Assembly (NCBI GenBank): GCA_033557675.1
Contig: JAWQRM010000578.1
Location: 1 to 21,289 of the forward strand
Origin: Coptodactyla brooksi
Taxonomy: Eukaryota; Arthropoda; Insecta; Coleoptera; Scarabaeidae
Direction of reading: 5' to 3'
Length of the DNA: 21,289 nt
Shown: positions 9,556 through 19,901 of the stretch, piece after piece
How positions within the stretch are numbered: position 1 is the first letter of the stretch
Layout: each line of letters opens with the position of its first letter
Notes under the pieces: model-generated
The model's database searches: none
Seen by the model: only the letters and a program-made list of their open reading frames with translations
What the model was told of the DNA's origin: nothing
Program-made: the position numbers and the translations under genes

Positions 9556-10950
9556 AGCTTGTTTATTTATTTTATAGAAGTGTAAACGTCTTTTATTATA
9601 TGAAATAATGTATATGGTGTTCTGAGTATTTCCTACTATTCTTCCTTCTTGAAATATGAAGAATTTGCTTTGTTTTTCTATTTAAACTTATGCTAGTAGG
9701 GTCTGTGTAGGGAGAACTAAATAATGGCTCATTGATAAGTCATTGGTGCAATAAAAAACATATATTTAGTTTGCATCAAGCTAGATGAAGTACTACTGAA
9801 ATAACAAAATACATCGATCTATATGTAACTATAAATCGTAATTACAAATATTTTGTAAAGCAGAAATTCAGCAATAGACGATGCTGATGCCTGTAGACAT
9901 AACAATACTTTTTGCAAAATGTATCACGTTAAATTCAATGGTAGGTAGCCTGGGGAAATGCTTAAGGCCTAGAAGGTCTAAAGACAAAAAGAAATGAGAA
10001 TAAAAGAAAAGTCACTTGTATGAGGGATGAAGCGATTGCAAAATTGGTAGAAGAAAATCCATTGGTGAGAATCCATTTGAAGAAATTTAGACCTTGATAT
10101 TAGATGACATATGGTACGCAATAGACTTGTCATTTTCGAATATCCAGCAGAAAGATTGACTTAAGTTTCGAAGCTGAAGCACAACAATTTATTCGGACGA
10201 AGAAACATTAATTTCTTCGGAAGGTGGAACAATGCTAATATAGCGATCCTTAATAACACAGGTAAGGATCCACAACATGATGTGTTAGTGCAGTGATGAT
10301 GTAAAGATATTAAACAAAATTATGCTGCCACTAGTAAGAGTTTTGTATCAAGAACTGTTCAGTCCACCTTGCAGGCTGTGTATGCTCCTGATTCTTTGAC
10401 CACAGTGACTTCGAATTAGTGTGCAATCCTTTCCAGTAATCAGATCTAAATCCCACAGAAAATATGTGGGGGCAGATGGTACGAACATGAGAGCAACAGT
10501 CAGAGGACAAACATCAAAATAATTTATCGCGTCACATCCAAAACGTTTGGAAAAGTTTTGAACTGGAGACTTGTTTCGATCTCTGAAATCGAATCAGATA
10601 GAGGCTAGAAAATTGTATTGAAATAATGCGGATATAGAAAATATTAGATGTAAAGCTTTTAAATCAATAAATTGCTGTTAAAATGAAAAAATTACTTTGT
10701 TGTTTACTTTATCCCTCACAGTGTGCACAATTGTTATTGTGTCTACTGTATTACATAAAACAACTTAAATATAGTATTATTATAATAAATAATTAAATAT
10801 TTTAATTATTATTTAACCTCCTGCTCAAAAACTAACTTATTTATTACGACTTTATTTATTCACAGCCTACACTGAGTTTACAAGTACCCTGTTCACTTTT
10901 TATTTCATAATAAAACATGTTCACACTTCTATAAAATAAATAAACAAGCT
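9556..10950 (+). mobile_element. Tc1-like element bounded by ~50-bp inverted repeats
   Basis: The left repeat 9556-9608 and the complement of the right repeat 10900-10950 begin AGCTTGTTTATTTATTTTAT and stay nearly identical for about 50 bases with a few differences and one gap. They enclose a dead Tc1-like transposase. Total length of about 1.4 kb suits the superfamily. TA target duplications are not evident at these exact borders, so the true termini may be slightly different. Confidence 0.65.
10014..10690 (+). pseudogene. Tc1-like transposase relic
   Basis: Fragments in shifting frames give the N-terminal paired-type helix-turn-helix (RDEAIAKLVEENPLVRIHLK, then HMVRNRLV). DLSFEAEAQQFIRTKKH comes next, and the C-terminal catalytic block SDLNPTENMWGQM (about 10440-10477), in which the Glu of the DD34E triad survives. 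The second Asp block (normally QDNDPKH) is not recognisable. Stops and frameshifts are frequent, so the copy is inactive. Confidence 0.8.
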
Positions 10951-11280
10951 GGGTCTGAAAGTTATATTATGTCCCAAATTGTTAACATCTGCTCTCTTGT
11001 GGTGAATATGAACTACAACATACCTTTTGTAACGCACATTATCTTATAATGTTTTTTTTTACAATTTCACCTTTCAAGCTTTAAAGTTTTCAAATACTAT
11101 AATCTTAAATTTCAAAGAGCTGTTAGATTAACAAAAATATTTCTATTAAACGGTACTGCACACAATTATTACTTGCCTTAACTATTTTGTTATTTGATAG
11201 GTTTTCTTATTAGCGCAAAGCTTAATTTTAGCAAAAACTACTTTCGAATATTTATCACTTTAATTCTTTTTTATTTTCAG

Positions 11281-11690
11281 TGAAGAAATCTCAATCGTTA
11301 ATGGACTTAAGAATATTAGAAGATCAACCGATTATTGAAGAGAAAATAAGTCACATGTATCCTCCATGGATGCAACAACCAACGTTCCGAACCAATAGAG
11401 CTTACCCAGGGTATACCCTTAGTTTAAACAGGAGAAGCTCATCAAAAATGGCAAAGTTCTCTTCCCTCGATAATTTAAACGATGAAAGTAAAAGCAGTCA
11501 TATCATAAGACATCGAACTGGTTTCTATGCACAGCCAATAGAAAATTACGGTGTACCAATATATTACGGACCTTTAGATGGCCCTGATTTCTTAATCTAC
11601 AAAAAACAGATTGATAAATTTAACAGCAAAAATTCCTTGAGTAACACGTCAACTGATGACGTACAGAAATACAGAGATGTTGCTCTGTAA
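11281..11690 (+). CDS. Last coding exon of the membrane-protein gene
   Basis: The acceptor TTTTATTTTCAG ends at 11280. The first two bases complete a Val codon with the G at 1877, then KKSQSLMDLRILEDQPIIEE runs on to a TAA at 11688-11690 (135 residues). The sequence is hydrophilic, basic and Ser/Tyr-rich, with KFSSLDNLNDESK and a conserved-looking end YYGPLDGPDFLIYKKQIDKF. It ends DVAL. No known domain was recognised. It looks like a cytosolic regulatory tail with candidate phosphorylation sites (RRSSS, SLDNL). The link to the exons 9.4 kb upstream rests on phase and composition only. Confidence 0.7.
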
Positions 11691-11700
11691 AGAGAATCTG

Positions 11701-11836
11701 AATAAATAAAACGGAACTGGTGCAAAGTGTATAAAAGAATGTTTTAACTGTGATAGACAAACTATGTATTACCATGATTGTTATATGTTTATAAGTGTAT
11801 TTTTTTTATAATAAACCTGACATATTAAACAATAAA
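11701..11836 (+). terminator. Cluster of polyadenylation signals
   Basis: AATAAA occurs at 11701, 11705, 11810 and 11831 shortly after the stop codon at 11690. The 3' untranslated region is therefore probably 50-170 bases. Confidence 0.6.
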
Positions 11837-12422
11837 AAAGGATTATCAATCATCTAAATTTTCTACATTCATTTAAGGAAGAACAAAAGCAGTTACGCTT
11901 TTTGTTGAAATACTTAATGAATTTCAGTTCCCTGAAGAAGCCCATGGTGGCGTCATTGGCTGAGGGTTTTGAAGGTATGACATCACTATGGCAGAGATGG
12001 ACAGCATGAAGGAACTAAGAATCTAAAGCAGATATAAGCATAATTATCAGTTAGTACATTACAGAATGTGAAAAAGGTTTATGTGAAAAGAAATTTTTAA
12101 AAGTAATTACACAAGATTGGTCAGGTAACAAAAAAGAAGTGAATTCCAGACAGAAGTGTTTAACTGTCATAGAACTGTTGCCATTTAACATGAAATAAAA
12201 AAAGTTTATGGAGATTGACCAATCTGGTGTCGAAACATACTCTGTTTCACAGAATTTATGGGCGGAACTGGAAATATTACCTGCTTAGTATCATCAGATA
12301 GTCTTGAATTTGCAAAACTGATGCAGGAACAGTACAGAGCAACCCAGGCGCACCATTTTAGACGCATCATCAATCCACACATACTAAAGATCATGCCTAT
12401 TAAAAAAGAACAAAAAGAATAG
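11836..12422 (+). pseudogene. Unrecognised protein-like open stretches, decayed or small spliced gene
   Basis: Three + strand segments look protein-like. Segment 11836-12009 includes QLRFLLKYLMNFSSLKKPMV. Segment 12065-12190 includes CEKGLCEKKFLKVITQDW. The third, after a good acceptor CTCTGTTTCACAG, gives FMGGTGNITCLVSSDSLEF and runs to a TAG at 12420-12422. Phase-compatible introns exist: GAAG|GTATGA near 11971 to TTACAG|AA at about 12065, and TCAG|GTAACA near 12126 to CACAG|AA at about 12232. An AATAAA follows at 12552. I do not recognise the family. It may equally be a processed pseudogene or chance. Confidence 0.25.
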
Positions 12423-13128
12423 ATTAGATGTATGTATGTCATGTATATGATATATGGCACCCATCTAAGATGCTGGGATACATCAGCATTTTGTAAGTTA
12501 ATATCTAGAGGCTATAATTTTAAAGGTATTTTGTTTAAACTATGATTGTTAAATAAACAATATTGTCTTAGAAAAAATATATTCTAATGACATGTAACAG
12601 CAATTTTCTACTTGTTTATCCTTTTATGTAATTTCTCTTATTACACATTGATTCAATAACATGCTATAAATGATTTGTTCCATGAATGGCCAAGGTTTCC
12701 TCTAAGTTTTCTTATAGTTCCCTATCATGCTCTTGTTGCGTCCACCTCTTTCGATAATTGGTTCTATTTTATAGCTTGGTTTTTCCAGTTATATTGAAAA
12801 AACCAACCCTGTGCCTATCTATTTTTAGGCATTAAAGATGCCTATTTATTTTTAGGGATTTCTTTAATAAGTTACATTCTATGATTTTCTATGGTATTTT
12901 TTTTGTAACCCTTCCTTCTTTGGTTATCCTTGTGAGCATGCGTTCGATCGGGTGAGAATTGAATATGTCATTGGTATGTCACAAGCTTCTTTTCACATGT
13001 CAAATTTTGAAAATGCAGTATATATTCAGTGTTTCTGGAAATTCTGAAATCAAGCGTAAATAAATGGAAGTATTCTGCTATATTAAACATATATTAAAAA
13101 ATAAACAAAAGTACAGCAATTCTTGCAA
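12423..13128. other. Intergenic, AT-rich; includes a 27-bp tandem duplication
   Basis: No gene is supported. Two tandem copies of a 27-base unit start at 12812 and 12839 (TGCCTATYTATTTTTAGG...). Just upstream is a short dyad GGTTTTT/AAAAACC (about 12777-12805). Confidence 0.6.
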
Positions 13129-14185
13129 CTAGAAGCTGGGTCCACAAGACCCAACACAATGACTATATGCGGTCCATGTAGTCAGCTCTGTGCAAATTTT
13201 ACAAAAAAAGCGAGTCTTACATCTTTTGCAATATTTACAATTTTCCCTTTTGTCTCGCTGTGAGTCTGCCACATTTGTCTGAGTCGTGCCTGTGAACTTA
13301 CCATTTTTTTTTTTTTTGGTAAGTGTTTGTCAGGGGTTCTTTTCCTCATATTTTCTTGCAAAACAAATGTGCTGATTCCTGGAATATTTAGTAGCATAGA
13401 TTATTAAATATTTACTCCATTTCTCCACGATAAGAACATTTTTTCCATCATAAGCATATTTTTGCCTTTTTGAGGACATATGAAATAGCAACCATATCAT
13501 CTCCGAAAGCGAACATTGAACAATGCACTTGTCTGCTAAATGTGAGCTCATTCTTTCTGTTACAGCGGACGTAGAATTGTCAATTTTACATGGTCCATCA
13601 GATTGAACACTACAAACACGTCCAAAACTATCCCTGAATACAAGTAACATTTTGTCCAATGTCACTCTCCAACTGTGTAATTCTTCTTGCATTTTTCATT
13701 AAATCTATCAAAGACAGTATGAATTGCTGCTAGCTTATGTCTGCTTTCTTTGGTTTCGAGCATTGCCATCATTAAAGTGGGTGCAATAAGAATAAGTATC
13801 TTCATTTTGATACTTGAGCAGAAACTATGTCATATTACTTACGGGCTAGTCTAAATATACAGGTGATTTATGATCAAACCCATTCAGATATAACAAATCT
13901 TGTCTATATATAAGTTTGCATCTTGAACTATAATTTTTCTCAAACCTACACATTTACCATTGAATTGGTGATAATGCATTGCATACTTCGCCTATAATCC
14001 CTAATAAATGACAAACTATGTTTCTTGTGTTCTAATATTTTGGATAGAAACTGTCTTTTGCCATTTAGATTTATCTTCACCACTAAAATACCCACTTCCA
14101 TCACGTACAACATTTCATCTTCATCCATGTTTTGTAAAATGTTACACCTTTGACTAGGTGGTGCCTATGAGGACAAAATATCATG
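13129..14185 (-). pseudogene. Second piggyBac-like transposase relic, different family
   Basis: The minus strand, read with frameshifts, shows an N-terminal acidic part (MDEDEM, SGSGYFSGEDKSKWQKT) and the family-typical IRTQETNIVCHL, EVCNALSPIQ. Next come KLAAIHTVFDRFNEKCKKNY and VTLDKMLLVFRDSFGRV, the block carrying the first catalytic Asp. A large internal deletion leads to MVAISYVLKKAK. It ends with a cysteine-rich tail (CKYCKRCKTRFFCKICTE) and a TAG at 13129-13131. A run of 15 T at about 13304-13318 breaks the frame. A GGGTCCACAAGACCC dyad near the 3' end may belong to the element terminus, but I found no partner. It is inactive, and its sequence differs from the relic at 3218-4419. Confidence 0.8.
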
Positions 14186-14729
14186 TGACAATTCTTTGAA
14201 AGTTTGACAATTTAGAATTAATACGAGTAATAGCAATAGTGAGTATAACAAGCCATTTATGGTAAGTCAAAGTAGGTAAGTCAAATATGCAGGGTGTGTG
14301 GTCAAACCAAAGAAACATGAAACATATGTATCTGCATTGGAGAGGGGTGTCTCCAGTACACAAGAAAACAGGAATCAAATAGACGACAATCAAGAAAGAA
14401 TACTGTAGAATTGTTACTATGAAACTGATACGTTTATTGCAATTTTATAGCTTTTCCGGTTTGGAAATTTTTAATATTTCTAAGAACGAGTATTTAGTTC
14501 ATGCATATAGTGTGTTGTGTTCGAGTCAAACACACGGCATTTAGTATACCATGTTACATCTACAAATCTGAATATTTTCATGGTTGAAAGTCCCACAGAG
14601 TAACAATTTCTTATCTCACCCCATCTTAGGCTCAGCGCAAGGTAACTTTATTGCCTATTAATTGGCTGTGCCTAAGCAATTACGCGTCGCATAATAGATG
14701 AAAAACGAAAGATCGATGAAAGACTTAAT
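14186..14729. other. Non-coding spacer with minor dyads
   Basis: No gene is supported. Short dyads: GTGTGTT/AACACAC around 14510-14535 and CTTAGGC/GCCTAAG around 14626-14677. Confidence 0.5.
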
Positions 14730-14824
14730 TTTTCATCACTCCTGATGATGCTAACTTGGTTAGCGAGATGTTCGTCGAACAGATATTTTCTAATTTTGTG
14801 TAGTAGGTAGTGATAATTGTTTAA
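14730..14824 (+). mobile_element. Interspersed repeat carrying a hammerhead-like core (copy C)
   Basis: This block is homologous to 20719-20825 on the opposite strand. The similarity runs from about TTCATCAYT before the CCTGATG box to TTGTTTAA at 14817-14824, including a shared TAATTTTGTGTAGT-like tail. Two dispersed, diverged copies indicate a repeat family, probably a non-autonomous retroelement or terminal repeat. Confidence 0.65.
14741..14782 (+). ncRNA. Hammerhead-ribozyme-like core (copy C)
   Basis: CTGATGA (14742-14748) is followed by an extra U, then stem II as a perfect 6-bp pair (GCTAAC 14750-14755, GTTAGC 14759-14764, loop TTG). GAGA (14765-14768) stands where GAAA is required. 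TGTTCGTC follows, in which a short stem III and a GTC cleavage triplet end at 14776, then GAACAG as a possible 3' strand of stem I. The 5' strand of stem I is poor here. The GAAA-to-GAGA change would probably abolish cleavage. Confidence 0.4.
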
Positions 14825-16798
14825 CATTGTAAAAGATCAATGTTGGTTAACATCGAAACACATATATATCAAGCTTTAAAATGAAATGTAAATTTTGATA
14901 ATTTTTATTGATTCCCAATTTATTTATTATAATATTTCGAGTTTTGGTTTTCAGTTTTCATTGAAAAGCAATTCAGACATTTGAATTTAATTTATTCTGC
15001 AAACAAAACGACACTTGAGAATTTGTCTTCAATTTCACATTTTTTCTTTCTAGTCAGAGTGACTTTCCACCCCTTCTGCAGTAAATAACACTATTACAAA
15101 TTTATTGTTTAATTTGGGCAAGGTTATTTGATGCAAATTCAAAACAACTAACGTAAAATATTTTCCATACATTACTTTTAAATATGCCAACGTATTGATG
15201 AATTTGCACTCTATTTATAGTTACACAAGGCGACTTAACCTCTGTCCAAGGTCTGTTTGTTCTCAATATCCATGTCTTATTCAACCCGACAGACTTTTTT
15301 TAGATAAAGATGTATTCATTACATATAAAATTCCAATTTTATTATTCTTAGAACATGCATATCTCCCTGCACAGTCATTTAACGGTTGTAATTATTGTCT
15401 AAACTTGTCCTTTGGTTACTTGAAATTACACTAACAGGATAATAATAATACACTATAAATAAAGTACTAATAAAAAATACTAATAAAGATACACCACTAA
15501 CAGGTTTTTAATTATCAAAAAAGTATACGATAAAGTATAGATACCCAATTTTTCCGCACATTTAAACATTGGATTATTCTCAATAAGCGGACGAATGATA
15601 TACATCTATCCATCCATATGCATGGATGTCCTTTTAGCATTATTGGTAAAAGGGCTGTCCGTAAAATATATTTTCACTAAGTCGATCCTTAAAACGAATT
15701 TAATATTACCTTCTAACTGTACAATTTTTAATACACAATTATATTAGTGTGGTCTGAAGTCGGCTTCGGCAATTATTAAATTGTGGAAGATTTAATTTTT
15801 TTTTATGAATCGTCAAACGACCATTACACAACTATTTCCTTGTAATATTGTAATTGGTCCTGCTAAATGTGAAAGGATATACAATTATTTTAAAAGTCAA
15901 TTACTTTTTTAAGACAATTACATTTTAATTGTAATTCTTAAGCCTCAATTGTTTTTTCTTTTTATTACTACTAAAATTTGTTGAGATAATTTTAATCTAC
16001 TATGACGGTACAGGTAATTTCCGAACAAAGACTGAGGAAATGACTTATTGAAATTTCTAGAGAAGTAGATAAGATTAGGAGGAAAATGATACACTCAGTG
16101 AGATTAAATACATTTTTTATTGTAAATGTCTGCTATAGTGTAGTAAAATATACTTGGTTCATAAGTGGAACTAAATAAGAATATATTATAATAACATGTA
16201 TGTGGTGGTCAAAATAAATAATGTAGCAAATACAAATAAGAAATGTTAGGTAATGCCAATATGTTCAATTCAGTTACAGAAGGAAAACAATACAATAACA
16301 CTTCATAACAACACAGCCATTAAAGTCTACACTCTCAACTACTATCTCATTCTAAACGTTCTTTCCTATGATACCGTGGTGATCTCTATTGTTTCGTATA
16401 AAACATGTACTCACGTTACCGGACCTTACAGAAAACCAGTCTATTTTATTAAAAGTAATGCATCTTCATAACTGTTCGTATCGATAAATAAAATTAATCA
16501 GATCGTTTATATCGTAATTCTGCATCAGATTCCACATTTATTTATAAGAGCGAGGCATAGAAATAGGAATAGAAGCTCCATACAGTGTACTGTAAAATAT
16601 ACGCAAGTGAACGAACGCAAACTAAATCTTTCCTACATAATTCTGGAATACGCCTAATAACAAATTTGATGATAAGTTACGTGTACATCTACCATCTAAA
16701 ATATTTTTAATCGCGGGGCGATGAATTGTTCTTTTACCCTTAAATCTACTTCAACGCAAAATATAAGATTCTTTTTTAAAATGATATATAATTCACTC
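14825..16798. other. AT-rich intergenic region between convergent genes
   Basis: No gene is supported on either strand; the open frames at 15195-15434 and 16253-16471 have no recognisable content. Small dyads were noted: CATCCAT/ATGGATG (about 15611-15628), CCTTTTA/TAAAAGG (about 15630-15655) and TTAAGA-ATTACA/TGTAATTCTTAA (about 15910-15942). Confidence 0.5.
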
Positions 16799-16804
16799 TT
16801 TATT
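16799..16804 (-). terminator. Candidate distal polyadenylation signal of bun
   Basis: TTTATT on the + strand is AATAAA on the minus strand, about 1.0 kb downstream of the bun stop. A proximal alternative lies at 17641-17646. Confidence 0.35.
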
Positions 16805-17630
16805 ATACACAATTTTAAAAATATAAAAATAGTGATGACAGAGCAGAATTTATTTTGAAGTTGTCGAGCACAAACTGAAACCGCACAAAATCACAGATTC
16901 AAATAGCACCAAATTGAAAATTTGGCTTCCGTTTCACATTTTCTTCTCCTTTTTTTAACGTATATATTTATCTATCTATACATAATTACATAATTTACAT
17001 TTTTCTTACAGATTTAAACTCCGAGGTCCAACCAATTTATAAAATGTGGTTTAAAATTTAACACGTGAAAGAGACTACTAAATGATTGGGGGGAAGTACT
17101 CAATAATAATAATAACACACTTACTCTAATGATATTACACGAAATATTGAAAAGGTTTTGAGAGTGATACTTATTCGGTATTCGTTCTAGTCAAAACACT
17201 ACTCTACAATGTATATATGTATATGAAGTAAATGAACCAATACAGGAAAAAAGGCAAGTTAAATGACACCGATACTATCTAGAACACATATTTCTTGAAA
17301 TGCAAAAACATTAACTTCAACATTGTCTTGATCATGCTACAAATGAAAAATAAATAACTACAAGTGAAATTAAAGTGCACATCCCCGCGCTGCAATTAGA
17401 GATATTAATTACTGAATGACATTTTCACTAGTTTGAAGCGTAGTATACTATTTGCAGTAGGTTTACTAATCACTTAGTAATTATTTCTTAGGATGTAGAT
17501 CCTATGAACTACGTATGGATATACAGGGGTTTGCTGCCTACTTATGCAATGCCCTGTATATTGTCCAGAAGAAGCATCACTTTCGTACAATATCATCGCA
17601 AAATACACTTAAGGAAAACTAATGTAACTG

Positions 17631-17665
17631 GGAAACTACCTTTATTATGAGTAAAGGTAGTTTCC
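17631..17665 (-). promoter_or_regulatory. Perfect 14-bp hairpin overlapping an AATAAA in the bun 3' UTR
   Basis: Arms 17631-17644 (GGAAACTACCTTTA) and 17652-17665 (TAAAGGTAGTTTCC) are perfect complements around a 7-base loop. Read as bun mRNA, the hairpin's loop and descending arm contain AATAAA (minus strand of 17641-17646), about 165 bases after the stop codon. Folding could hide this proximal polyadenylation signal and favour a longer 3' UTR. It might instead be a remnant of a foldback element. Confidence 0.55.
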
Positions 17666-17811
17666 ACAACTACTATCCATAAAATATCATACTTTCTTTT
17701 AGATATATAAAATAAGCGAATATACGAGAGAGTATACAAAGTATTGGGGATTAACGATAGCGATACAGATAAAGCCAGATCTTACAACTGGCATAGAGAA
17801 AATGAAACACT

Positions 17812-19514
17812 CTACTGCGGTGGATCCGGAGTTCCGTTTGGGTTTAAATTTTGATTTTTAGGCAGTTGTGACCTAAGGAAGTTATTTTCAGTCTCGAGCT
17901 GTTGGATTTTCTCCATCAATTCTGTAATTTTTTCTTTTAGAACTTCTACTTCTTCCCTAACTGTGTACATAAGATGACTTTTAACTAAGTCCATGGCTTG
18001 TTCAATTTTGTTATCTATTGCGTTTACTTGTGGCACAACAGGATTCGGTTTTATTGCATCATCACTATTCACTTTTTCTGCATCAGACGAAGCTTCTCCT
18101 TCCTGGTTGTTTTCCAGTTGTCCTTCTCTAGGTTCAGAGGAAGTAACACTTGTCACAAACTGAGGGTTTGTATAGACATTTGTCGGGATGTTTGCTGCTG
18201 GTATGATCGGTATCATTTGCGTCATTTGTGGGACAATTTGTTGCACAACACTTGGCTGATTAACACTTTGTTGCAAAGCGTTTGTAGAAGCTGTACTGGT
18301 AGAGTTTTGGTTCACTGTTGGTAGTTGGCTGGTACTCGGGTTAGTAGTTGGAATTTGGTTAATTGTAGTAAGACTCAATGGAACCGGAGTCATATTTTGT
18401 GCCATCTGTTGGTTTATTTGTTGTGAGATTTGTTGAAAATTTGCATTCTGGAGTTGTTGATTACTGTATTGGGGGGTTGGGACAACGGCTTGCACGGGAA
18501 CAGCCTGTATCTGAGACGGTTGATTATTTTGGATTGAAATACTCGGTGGCACTTGATTCTGGGGTTGCGATGTTAAAATTGCTATTTTCGCTACCTGTGT
18601 CGGAAGGTTATTCGGAACTTGTTCATTTTGCGGTGGGTAAACGTGCCCGTTGACGACGGGTTGAGTTGGTTGGGAGACTGATGGTTGTCCCGCGTACGTT
18701 TGGCTTTGCTGGAAATTTGGCGGGAGCTGAGAATTGACGTTCTGGGAAGTTGGTATGAATGCGCTGTTTTGATTTTGAGAAACGTTCGCCGGCACGTACT
18801 GGACATTCGGGTAGGTTTGCACTGTAAAACCACCAACGCTGTTAGGTACAACAGTCTGCTGAATGTATGGCTGAGTAGTTGAAATATAAACCGGTTGCAC
18901 GTTGTTGGGGGAAACGCCAATTTGCTGGGGCAATGTTTGGGATTGGACGTTTGGGACCCCCGGAGCTTGATAAAAATACTGATTTTGCGGTATCATTTGG
19001 GACGGAACGTTTTGAAAGTACGGTGAGTTCCCATATCCTTGCACGAGCAATTGCTGGAAATGGTGTTGGGGTAAACTTTGTGTATGCAAGTATGTGAGGG
19101 GTACACTACCGGCCGACGGAGCCGTAGTTTTTGCAGTTGTAGTTGTAGTTGTCGGAGCCGTCTGATCAACGTAATCCATACATTTCCATCTACCACGGCG
19201 GAATGGTTCTAGACTCGCGATTTTCACCACTTTAAATCGATCGTTTCTGCTTGGAGTTGAGTGCAAATCTTTGTTATCACCGTCTGTGGTTTTCGCAGTG
19301 GTTTCAGTTATGGTATCAGTTGCTGGAGTTGTCATTTCAGATGGTATGTCATTTGTGGTTGGTGGTAATGTCGCGATACCATATTGAGAGCTCACGGGTA
19401 ACACAGTGACGGGTGTCGCAGATATCGCAGCCGCCCCCTCGGGTTCTTGCGTTGGACGCTGGTCTTCTGCCACCTCCGTTGGTGCATCTGCATTAGCCGT
19501 GGTCGATTCGGAAC
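17812..19514 (-). CDS. bun: bunched/TSC22-domain protein, last coding exon of the long isoform
   Basis: This is a leucine-zipper regulator of the TSC-22 family; in flies the long isoform Bunched A promotes growth. The exon begins after an acceptor (TTGCATTCCGTAG) at 19515-19516, in phase, so an in-frame ATG at 19533 is probably intronic. It encodes about 566 residues. About 90 residues in is the long-isoform signature RFKVVKIASLEPFRRGRWKC, ending MDYVD. A central linker of roughly 370 residues is extremely rich in Gln, Asn, Pro, Ser and Thr. The last 69 residues carry the TSC box (AIDNKIEQAMDLVKSHLMYT, then VREEVEVLKEKITELMEKI) and a leucine zipper, ending TPDPPQ with a TAG at 17812-17814. 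Upstream exons lie beyond the right edge. The box and the long-isoform part share one exon, which is unusual for the family. Confidence 0.92.
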
Positions 19515-19901
19515 CTACGGAATGCAAGCACACATTAAAATAGCCTAGTGTTTACCCGAGGACACTCAATATGGTTAACTAGTTTTCATTTTATTTACAT
19601 TGGTACTTAGATTTATGTTAAGCTCAACACTTGAGTTCAGTGTTAACCAATTAGCCAATAAATAATAATACAGGAAGAAAATTGTAAGAAAATGTATATA
19701 AAACATGTAGTTGGTTGTTTGTTGGGTATATACAGGAGGTGTGATTGAGCGCACTTGATGTAAAAATTATTTCTCGTTCCATCCAACTCGACAAAACCAG
19801 TACTTACAATTTTACCTCTGCTTTGACCTACAGATGAAAAGTCTGTATATATAATTTTCTGCAGTATTTGTGTAGCAACCGCAGGCAATAAACATGTATT
19901 A
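19515..19901 (-). other. bun intron, proximal part
   Basis: This is intron upstream of the bun exon. Minus strand 19643-19939 is open for 98 codons, and around 19800-19830 it has a CATCTGTAG acceptor-like site and a GTAAGT donor-like site that could frame a microexon of about 20 bases. There is nothing conserved to support it. Confidence 0.4.

Larger units (their letters stand above)
1878..11280 (+). other. 9.4-kb last intron of the membrane-protein gene
   Basis: The intron is inferred from matching phase (1) between the donor at 1878 and the acceptor TTATTTTCAG ending at 11280. It carries a nested gene on the same strand plus several dead transposons. Stretch 1878-2924 has no gene that I can support: it contains a GTCC microsatellite and T-rich runs, and a small open frame at 2621-2812 shows no recognisable content. 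Confidence 0.6.

Noticed and set aside
11935..11972. A further hammerhead-like string (CTGAAGA, AGCC, GGCT, GAGG).
   Set aside because: Stem II is only 4 bp with a 14-base loop and the GAAA box is absent. It also lies in a protein-like open frame.
14622..14690. tRNA-like A-box (TAGGCTCAGCGCAAGG) near copy C, suggesting a tRNA-derived SINE head.
   Set aside because: No B box at the right distance and no cloverleaf; the resemblance is short.
16253..16471. 72-codon + strand open frame in the intergenic region.
   Set aside because: Composition is that of random AT-rich DNA and it has no neighbours or signals.
14990..16950. A ~33-base similarity between about 15013-15047 and 16914-16949.
   Set aside because: Both are T-rich and the match does not extend; it may be chance or composition.
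17998..19196. Several open frames on both strands across the bun exon.
   Set aside because: They are shadows of the bun frame, whose conserved motif and TSC box are decisive.
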